From JACCSI01 sp035575715 (GTDB lineage: Bacteria; Acidobacteriota; Vicinamibacteria; Vicinamibacterales; UBA2999), in NCBI GenBank assembly GCA_035575715.1, contig DATLXN010000029.1, positions 1 to 64,000 on the forward strand: a stretch of DNA of 64,000 bases. Direction: 5' to 3'. The notes under the pieces were generated by a model. That model saw nothing but the letters and a program-made list of their open reading frames with translations, ran no database searches and had not been told where the DNA came from. Positions within the stretch are counted from its first letter, which is position 1, and every line of letters begins with the position of its first letter. This document shows positions 58,181-64,000 of the stretch, one piece after another. Both the position numbers and the translations under genes were made by a program.

Positions 58181-59289
58181 CGCTCGAGCACTTCCATGTA
58201 ATTACGATGGGTCGCCGCCGCCGAGAGGGTCCACGAAAAGTCGCGCGCGCGGGCCAGGCCGCGGGCGATCAGATCGCGGCGCAGGCTGTCGTCGGTCACT
58301 GCTTTAATCAGGCCGTCAGCAATCGACGAGGGTTCATACGGATCGACGAGCACCGCCGCGCCGCCGGCAATCTCGGGCAGCGACGACACGTTCGATGTGA
58401 CCACCGGCGTGCCACACGCCATCGCCTCGAGCGGCGGTAAGCCAAACCCTTCGTATAGCGACGGGAACGCGAACGCGCGGGCCAGCCGGTAAAACGCCGC
58501 CAGCGTCTCGTACGGCTGGAACCCGAGAAAGCGGACGTACTTATCGACCCGATGGCGATGGACCGCCTGCCGCAGCGGCGGATACTTCGACAGTTCGTCG
58601 CCAATGATGACCAGTCGGAGATCGTCGAGCCCGGCCGCGCGTGTCCGCGCGAAGGCATCGATTAACCGCTCGAGATTTTTATGCGGCTTGATGTTGCCGA
58701 CATACAGCACGAACGGGTGATCGAGTTGATAGCGCTGCCGGATCAGGTCCATGCGCGGTTCGTCCGGCGGGGCGAGAAATCGCTCGTCGATGGCGTTGTA
58801 GATGACTTCCACCTTGTCGGCCGGGATGTCGAAGAAGCGCAGGATGTCGCGCTTCGAGGCCTCCGACACGGTGAGAATGCGATCGGAGATCCGGGCCGCG
58901 CTCCACATCGACGCACGTGCGTAGAGATGCGCGAGCCGGCTTGGCAGGTATTGCGGAAACATCAAATGGATGCAGTCGTGGATGGTCACGACGCTGCGGC
59001 AGCGCGTGAGCGGCGGCAGGACGTAGTGCGGTTCGTGCAGCAGGTGGGCGCGCTCGCGGACCAGGCTGATCGGAATGCGCACTTGTTCGCCGAGTGAGTA
59101 CGGCTTGGCGGACTCGGGCACGGCGCGAAAGTTCGGTCCCAGCCCGCCGACCGTGCCGGCATCGTCGGGGCGGCACAAAATGACGTAGTCGGTGTGCGGA
59201 TCAAGCAGCGCGAGGCCTCGGAGCGTATTGCGGATATACGTCCCGATGCCAAAATCGTGAAGCTTACGCGCGTCAATCGCGATCCGCAT
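58177..59289 (-). CDS. GT4-family glycosyltransferase
   Basis: This 370-residue GT4 enzyme opens with RIAIDARKLHDFGIGTYIRN, has YVGNIKPHKNLERLIDAF and the EX7E motif in FPSLYEGFGLPPLEAMACGTPVV. ATG 59289 is used because MRIAIDARKL is the natural start; the longer frame to 59370 overlaps the divergent peptidase gene. It is the first gene of the leftward operon. Confidence 0.93.
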   Translation of the reverse strand: MRIAIDARKLHDFGIGTYIRNTLRGLALLDPHTDYVILCRPDDAGTVGGLGPNFRAVPESAKPYSLGEQVRIPISLVRERAHLLHEPHYVLPPLTRCRSVVTIHDCIHLMFPQYLPSRLAHLYARASMWSAARISDRILTVSEASKRDILRFFDIPADKVEVIYNAIDERFLAPPDEPRMDLIRQRYQLDHPFVLYVGNIKPHKNLERLIDAFARTRAAGLDDLRLVIIGDELSKYPPLRQAVHRHRVDKYVRFLGFQPYETLAAFYRLARAFAFPSLYEGFGLPPLEAMACGTPVVTSNVSSLPEIAGGAAVLVDPYEPSSIADGLIKAVTDDSLRRDLIARGLARARDFSWTLSAAATHRNYMEVLER

Positions 59290-59347
59290 CGACCACCGAA
59301 TTAACCACAGATTCCCGGGATTACACAGCACAAACGCGGCATCCCTG

Positions 59348-59353
59348 TAAGAT
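59348..59353 (+). promoter_or_regulatory. -10 box 6 nt before ATG (likely leaderless)
   Basis: TAAGAT ends 6 nt before ATG 59360 of the M28 peptidase gene, again leaving no room for a ribosome-binding site. Confidence 0.45.
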
Positions 59354-59359
59354 GCGTCC

Positions 59360-61030
59360 ATGCAACGCATGGTTCTCTCGCTTCTTGGCGTGATGACGGT
59401 CTTGACTCACCCGGCCGCGCAGTCGGCACGGGCGCCGTTCGCCGAGTCAATCACCGACCACGAGCTGCGCGCCGATCTGTTCTTTCTTGCCTCTGATCGG
59501 ATGCAGGGGCGACTGACCAACACCCCGGCCAACCTGCTGGCCGGCGACTGGGTGGTCTCGCAGCTTCAAGCGGCGGGCCTGCGTGCCGCCGGGCACGGCG
59601 GCGGATTCGAGCATCGTTACGCACTGATGGCCGCGACCTTGCGCGACGGCAACGTCATGCGGATCGGTCCCCCCGACGCCTACCTGCGACCGAGTGTAAC
59701 GGTCGGCACCGGTTTCTACCCACACCGGTTCAGCGCCAACGCCACGGTTGATGCCCCGGTGGCATTTGCCGGCTTCGGCATCTCGTCGCCTGAGCGCGGC
59801 TACACCGACTACGGAGGCGACCCTGCGGCGATCGCCGGCAAAGTCGTGTTGTTGCTCGATCGGGAACCGGGCGTCGCCGATCCCGACAGCATCTTTGACG
59901 GCGTGGTGACCGCGGAAGTGGCGCAGCCGATCAGGAAAGTGCTCGCCGCCCAGGAGAAGGGCGCGCTTGGCGTGATCTTCGTCGAAGATGTGCACAACGC
60001 CGCCGGGCCGCCGCCTGATTTCCAGGCCCAGGCGACGACCTACTGGCCGGCGACGCCGCCGCGCGTCGAGCGCTATACATTGTCCGCCTGGGCCGATCGG
60101 GTCCGCATCCCGGTCGTGCAGGTGTCGCGTGCGGTCGCTGAACAATTGGTCGCGGGTTCGAAGCGGTCGCTACTCGACCTGGCGAAATCCGCCGAGACCC
60201 GCGGTGGCAGTGTCCCGGTCGCCTTGAACGCGCGCGTGTCGCTGACGACGGCCGTTGCCCATCAGACGGTGCCCGACCGTTCGATCGTCGCGATGATCGA
60301 AGGGGGCGATCCGAAACTGAAGGATGAGTACGTCCTGGTCAGTGGCCATTTCGACCACGAAGGCGCGGATGGTCCACGCGTATTCAACGGCGCCGATGAC
60401 GATGGCTCAGGCACTGTCGCGTTGATCGAGATCGCTGAAGCCTATGCCCTCGCGGCGGCGGCAGGACAGCGTCCCAAACGATCGATCATCTTCGCCGCCT
60501 GGAACTCGGAAGAACGCGGATTGCTCGGGGCGTGGGCCTACACCGAAGATCCGATCGTGCCGCTCAACAAGATAGTCGCGGTGATCAACATGGACATGAT
60601 CGGCCGCAACGAAGAAGTGCAGGTGGGTGGCGGTGCACGGTTTCGCGGTCTCGAGCTGCAAACCGCGGAGTCCAATGCCAATGCGACCAACGTGATCGGC
60701 ACCGTGCGCAGTCCTGACCTGCGCGCCGCCGTTGAGGGTGCCAATGCCGGCATCGGCGTCGACTTACGCTTTCGCTACGACAACAACGCGTCGAACCTGA
60801 TGCGACGCAGTGACCACTGGCCCTTCATTCAGCGCGGCGTGCCCGCCGTCTGGGTGCACACCGGGTTGCACCCCGATTACCACACCATCTACGACCGGCC
60901 CGAGAAGATTAATTACCCCAAGATGCTGAAGATCGCGCGGCTGGTCTACCAGACCAGTTGGGATCTCGGCAACGCCGTGGCGCGACCACGATTGCTGCCC
61001 ATGACCGGCGTCGGCATGGCCACGCCCTGA
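59360..61030 (+). CDS. Secreted M28-family zinc aminopeptidase
   Basis: This 556-residue exported peptidase has a signal peptide (MVLSLLGVMTVLTHPAAQS) and a PA-like insertion (VAFAGFGISSPERGYTDY, about 140-280). The M28 catalytic domain (about 310 on) has VLVSGHFDHEG (zinc His and Asp), NGADDDGSGTVALIEIAEAYALA, FAAWNSEERGLLGAWAY with the catalytic Glu pair, VINMDMIGRNEE and a last zinc His in HPDYHTIYDRPEKINY. The metal site is complete. It probably trims extracellular peptides, and is flanked on both sides by leftward glycosyltransferase genes. Confidence 0.93.
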   Translation: MQRMVLSLLGVMTVLTHPAAQSARAPFAESITDHELRADLFFLASDRMQGRLTNTPANLLAGDWVVSQLQAAGLRAAGHGGGFEHRYALMAATLRDGNVMRIGPPDAYLRPSVTVGTGFYPHRFSANATVDAPVAFAGFGISSPERGYTDYGGDPAAIAGKVVLLLDREPGVADPDSIFDGVVTAEVAQPIRKVLAAQEKGALGVIFVEDVHNAAGPPPDFQAQATTYWPATPPRVERYTLSAWADRVRIPVVQVSRAVAEQLVAGSKRSLLDLAKSAETRGGSVPVALNARVSLTTAVAHQTVPDRSIVAMIEGGDPKLKDEYVLVSGHFDHEGADGPRVFNGADDDGSGTVALIEIAEAYALAAAAGQRPKRSIIFAAWNSEERGLLGAWAYTEDPIVPLNKIVAVINMDMIGRNEEVQVGGGARFRGLELQTAESNANATNVIGTVRSPDLRAAVEGANAGIGVDLRFRYDNNASNLMRRSDHWPFIQRGVPAVWVHTGLHPDYHTIYDRPEKINYPKMLKIARLVYQTSWDLGNAVARPRLLPMTGVGMATP

Positions 61031-61038
61031 GTCGCGCG

Positions 61039-61893
61039 TCAGCGCGACTTGGTGGCCGGCTGGCCGGTCGGGCGGTCTTTGCCGGTGACGCGCAAATACA
61101 TCTTCAGCAGCGCGACCCATTGCGGATGATGTTTCTGGTAGTAGGCCATCTGACTCTGACGGCGCAGCCGTTCGGTGTGCGGATTGCGTGATGCGGATCG
61201 GCCGCGCAGGTGCAGCACCTCCGATTGCGGGATGAACAGGATGCTGCGCCCGCGCTTGCGCAACTGCACACACAGATCAACATCCTCGGTGTACATGAAG
61301 AAACGTTCGTCGAGCAGGCCGACCGCTTCGAGGTCTGCGCGACGGGCCACCAGGCAGGCGCCGCTGACCCATTCGCGTTCGCCTGCCAGGCGCGACCAGC
61401 CATCGACGCGCCGGACCACCGCGCGGACCCGTCGGCGATACAGATCGCCGATCAGTTTCTGGCGCAGTTCCCCCCACGGTCCGAGCGTCCAGCCGAACGA
61501 CAACTCGGGAAAACCGGCCGCATCGACCAGCCGCGGTCCGGCCGCGGCCGCTTCGGGGTGCGCCGCGAGGCCGCGGATCAACGACGGCAGCGCGCCGGGC
61601 GGCACGATGGTATCGGGATTGAGCAGCAGGACGAACTCGCTGCGCGTCGCGCGGATGCCGAGGTTATTGGCGCGGGCGAACCCGAGATTGGCGCCGGCCT
61701 CGATCACTTCGACCTGCGGCCAGTTGCGCCGGACCATCGCCACGGTATCGTCGGTGGATGCGTTATCAACGACGGTAATCATTGTGTCGAACGGAGCGGT
61801 GTGCCCGACCAGTGAGCGCAGGCAGGCATCGATCTCATCGCGCACGTTGTAGCTGACGATGACGATCGCCAGCGACGAATCGTCGACGCTCAT
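61039..61893 (-). CDS. GT2-family glycosyltransferase
   Basis: This 284-residue GT-A glycosyltransferase resembles rhamnosyltransferases: LAIVIVSYNVRDEIDACLRSL, TVVDNASTDDTVAMVRRNWP, NLGFARANNLGIR, FVLLLNPDTIVPPGAL (DxD-like), WVSGACLVARRADLEAVGLLDERFFMYTEDVDLC. ATG 61893 overlaps the stop of the next gene (ATGA), so the longer frame to 61950 is rejected. It is co-transcribed with the glycosyltransferase gene upstream. Confidence 0.92.
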   Translation of the reverse strand: MSVDDSSLAIVIVSYNVRDEIDACLRSLVGHTAPFDTMITVVDNASTDDTVAMVRRNWPQVEVIEAGANLGFARANNLGIRATRSEFVLLLNPDTIVPPGALPSLIRGLAAHPEAAAAGPRLVDAAGFPELSFGWTLGPWGELRQKLIGDLYRRRVRAVVRRVDGWSRLAGEREWVSGACLVARRADLEAVGLLDERFFMYTEDVDLCVQLRKRGRSILFIPQSEVLHLRGRSASRNPHTERLRRQSQMAYYQKHHPQWVALLKMYLRVTGKDRPTGQPATKSR

Positions 61894-63041
61894 GACCGCC
61901 GCGCCGCGTGGACCGCGATCGCCGCACGATACGCCTCTCGCGCGGAGCATGCGCTGCCGGCCCAGGTGTAACGCGCGGCTTGTGCCAGGCCCTGCGAGAC
62001 GGCTGCTGTCGCGGCATCCTGGTCCAACAGCCGCTCCATCTCGTCGGCGATCCCCTCGACGTCTTCCGGATCGACAGGTATCGCTGCCGCCCCCGCCACT
62101 TCAGGCAACGACCCGCGATTGGAGACCACCACCGGAACGCCGCAGGCCATCGCCTCGAGGACTGGCAGCCCAAAGCCCTCGTCGAACGACGGTAGCACCA
62201 GCATTCGGGCCGTGCGATACAGGTCGCGACGTTCGTCGTTGCTCACATAGCCCAGTACTTTGATGTCACTCCCCAGGGGCTTGCTTTTCAGACGCGCCAC
62301 CTCCGCGCGACCGGCATCGGCGACTCGCCCGGCAAGCAGGAGCGGGGGCGCATCCCGGCGGCAGACGCGCAGGCGGGTATACGCACGAAGCAATCCGCCG
62401 ATATTTTTGCGTGCATCCAGGGTGCCGACAAACAGGATCGACCCGCCACCGCCACCGCCACCGCCGCTGACCGCGCGATCGGTGGCAACAGCGCTCGCCC
62501 AACCCGGCGCCCCGGGTGAGCACACCGTCACCCGGTCACGCGTCACATTCAACACGCGCACCACTTCGGCCGCCGCATAGTGTGACGGCACCACGATGTG
62601 ATCGGCGCGATGCGCGTGCGTGCGGACTAAAGCAGGGAAGTCGCGACGCATTTCGGCTTCAGTGCGATCGGGATGCGAGAGGAAGTGCAGATCGTGAATC
62701 GTGATCACCTGAGCCGCGCGGCTGCTGGGAATGAGCAGCGGTGATTGCGCATGCACCACGTCAGCCGCGCCCGCGATCCATTCGACTGGTGGCCATTGCA
62801 GTCGATTCCATGTCCAGGTCAATCCCCGCACCGGGAAACGACGATCGATCACAGACACACCGGGTAGGTCGGTCGCGAGTTGCGGTGAGGGTCGGTCCTT
62901 CCAGGACGCAGTGAAGACCGCGATCTCGTCGGTGGCGGCCGACGCAGTCGGCGCCGCCAAGGCGCGGGCCAGCTCATGCACATACTCACCCACGCCGGTC
63001 CGATCGCGCAGCGCGGGACGGTAGTCGAGCAGGATCCGCAC
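61890..63041 (-). CDS. GT4-family glycosyltransferase with a polyglycine linker
   Basis: This 383-residue GT4 enzyme begins VRILLDYRPALRDRTGVGEYVHELARAL, has LFVGTLDARKNIGGLLRAY and EX7E in LPSFDEGFGLPVLEAMACGVPVV. Between its two Rossmann domains an uninterrupted stretch of eight glycines (S-G8-S, about 62441-62468) is encoded by a CCGCCA hexamer tandem on the plus strand, an unusual linker. GTG 63041 is chosen because RILLDYRP is the natural start; TTG 63071 and GTG 63059 are alternatives. It is divergent from the UDP-glucose dehydrogenase gene. Confidence 0.88.
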   Translation of the reverse strand: MRILLDYRPALRDRTGVGEYVHELARALAAPTASAATDEIAVFTASWKDRPSPQLATDLPGVSVIDRRFPVRGLTWTWNRLQWPPVEWIAGAADVVHAQSPLLIPSSRAAQVITIHDLHFLSHPDRTEAEMRRDFPALVRTHAHRADHIVVPSHYAAAEVVRVLNVTRDRVTVCSPGAPGWASAVATDRAVSGGGGGGGGSILFVGTLDARKNIGGLLRAYTRLRVCRRDAPPLLLAGRVADAGRAEVARLKSKPLGSDIKVLGYVSNDERRDLYRTARMLVLPSFDEGFGLPVLEAMACGVPVVVSNRGSLPEVAGAAAIPVDPEDVEGIADEMERLLDQDAATAAVSQGLAQAARYTWAGSACSAREAYRAAIAVHAARRS

Positions 63042-63090
63042 CGCCGCGAAGGGTACCACAAATGACAACAAGTCCTTGTGGGTCAGTATG

Positions 63091-63119
63091 TTGACAGCAT
63101 CAGGAGCGGATGATAACCT
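63091..63119 (+). promoter_or_regulatory. Putative sigma-70 promoter
   Basis: TTGACA (63091-63096) and TAACCT (63114-63119) lie 17 bp apart, upstream of the UDP-glucose dehydrogenase gene. The 50-nt leader to ATG 63170 leaves room for a weak ribosome site. Confidence 0.55.
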
Positions 63120-63169
63120 GCCATGTTTTGGCCGTCTGTAGACGTCGGCGCCAGGGGTAATCCGAGCAA

Positions 63170-64000
63170 ATGAAGATTGCGGTGGTCGGCACGGGGTATG
63201 TGGGTCTAGTCGTCGGCGCCTGTCTCGCCGAGACCGGCAACGATGTGACGTGCGTCGACAAGGACGACGCCAAGGTTCGCTTGCTGCGCAAAGCGCGCGT
63301 GCCGATCTACGAACCCGGCCTGACCGAACTGGTCGGCAAGAACACTGCAGAAGGTCGCCTGACCTTCACCACGCAGTTACCCAAAGCGATCAAGGGCGCA
63401 CAGGTCGTGTTCATTGCGGTGGGGACCCCGCAAGGCGAGGACGGATCGGCCGACCTGCAGCACGTGATGGCGGTCGCCAAACAAATCGGCCAAGCGATGG
63501 ATGGCTACCAGGTCATCGTCAACAAGAGCACTGTCCCGGTCGGTACGGCAGAGAAAGTGCGGGCGGTCATTCGCCGCGAAACCACGCACCCGTTCAGCGT
63601 GGTCAGTAACCCCGAGTTCCTGAAGCAGGGCGCCGCCGTCGATGATTTCATGAAACCCGATCGCGTGGTCATCGGCGCAGAAGATCCGCGCGGTGCCGAG
63701 ATGATGGTCGCGCTGTATCAACCCTTCACGCGGACCGGCGCCCCGATCATGGTGATGGACTGCGCCAGCGCCGAATTGTCGAAGTACGCCGCGAACGCGC
63801 TGCTGGCGACGCGCATTTCATTCATGAATGAGATTGCGAATGTCTGCGAGGTGTTTGGCGCCGATGTCGATCGCGTCCGCCAGGCGGTTGGTTCGGATCG
63901 CCGGATCGGGACGTCGTTTCTGTTTCCTGGCGTCGGCTACGGCGGCAGCTGCTTCCCCAAGGATGTCAAAGCGCTGGTGCGCTTTTCGGCCGATCGCCAA
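63170..64000 (+). CDS. UDP-glucose 6-dehydrogenase (partial, runs off the right edge)
   Basis: The 277 residues present here show MKIAVVGTGYVGLVVGACLAETG (NAD-binding), VPIYEPGLTELV, IFIAVGTP-like VFIAVGTPQGEDGSADL, NKSTVPVGTAEKV, NPEFLKQGAAVDDFMKPDRVVIG, a substrate-loop Glu/Lys set and GVGYGGSCFPKDVKALV, whose Cys is the catalytic nucleophile. The enzyme oxidises UDP-glucose to UDP-glucuronate, the input for the decarboxylase at 54706. The frame is open to base 64000. ATG 63170 is the start. Confidence 0.96.
   Translation, partial: MKIAVVGTGYVGLVVGACLAETGNDVTCVDKDDAKVRLLRKARVPIYEPGLTELVGKNTAEGRLTFTTQLPKAIKGAQVVFIAVGTPQGEDGSADLQHVMAVAKQIGQAMDGYQVIVNKSTVPVGTAEKVRAVIRRETTHPFSVVSNPEFLKQGAAVDDFMKPDRVVIGAEDPRGAEMMVALYQPFTRTGAPIMVMDCASAELSKYAANALLATRISFMNEIANVCEVFGADVDRVRQAVGSDRRIGTSFLFPGVGYGGSCFPKDVKALVRFSADRQ

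Overview
The window looks like a chromosomal segment of a high-GC acidobacterium, probably near Vicinamibacteria. The pointers are a secreted protein of the VWFA-related family typical of Acidobacteriota (21168-22442), a large TonB-dependent receptor with an N-terminal carboxypeptidase-regulatory-like domain, membrane-anchored spermidine-synthase-like/TPR proteins, many secreted peptidases and heavy intergenic repeat content. This assignment rests on gene-family recognition only. There is no rRNA or CRISPR array. Two tRNAs (Glu, Lys) are present.

Layout. 1-3260 is the right end of an integrated element: three small unknown genes and a large serine recombinase whose last codons run into the 3' half of tRNA-Glu, the presumed attachment site. 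3491-9000 holds an alkaline-phosphatase-superfamily enzyme, a polar amino-acid ABC transporter with the binding protein and permease fused, a frameshifted VOC gene and a lipoprotein. 9195-14308 has tRNA-Lys, a lone receiver domain and a leftward hemE / protoporphyrinogen oxidase / methyltransferase / arginase cluster. 14352-22442 has an odd pair of proteins (one nuclease-like with a histone-H1-like tail), a secreted PQQ-type sugar dehydrogenase, a TVP38 membrane protein, rpiB, a D-aminoacylase-cupin fusion and the VWFA protein. 22446-31059 has a LysR regulator, a peroxiredoxin whose catalytic Cys codon is UGA, an orphan DNA methyltransferase and two large membrane proteins. 31463-38703 has the TonB receptor, an M20 peptidase, a D,D-carboxypeptidase and FdhE. 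38781-54687 is mostly housekeeping: glgA-trxA-trxB, iscS-mnmA, bactofilin, a SAM hydrolase, acyl-CoA dehydrogenase, glpX, MFS and Na+/H+ antiporters, hflX and pgsA. 54706-64000 is an exopolysaccharide region: UDP-glucose dehydrogenase, UDP-glucuronate decarboxylase, a priming sugar-phosphate transferase and four glycosyltransferases.

The most exciting item is the periplasmic peroxiredoxin at 23780-24385 (minus). Its conserved FSPxCTxEM active site carries an in-frame TGA at the peroxidatic Cys position. Eighteen nucleotides after that TGA begins the apical GU loop of a perfect 7-bp hairpin with bacterial SECIS geometry, so this is very likely a selenoprotein. Thioredoxin, thioredoxin reductase, a cysteine desulfurase and FdhE are encoded elsewhere in the window.

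A second theme is repeat biology. Heptanucleotide tandem arrays occur at several loci, and a family of palindromes with CTTCG loops begins right on the stop codons of upstream genes. A third theme is promoters whose -10 box sits 6-8 nt before the start codon, which points to leaderless mRNAs.
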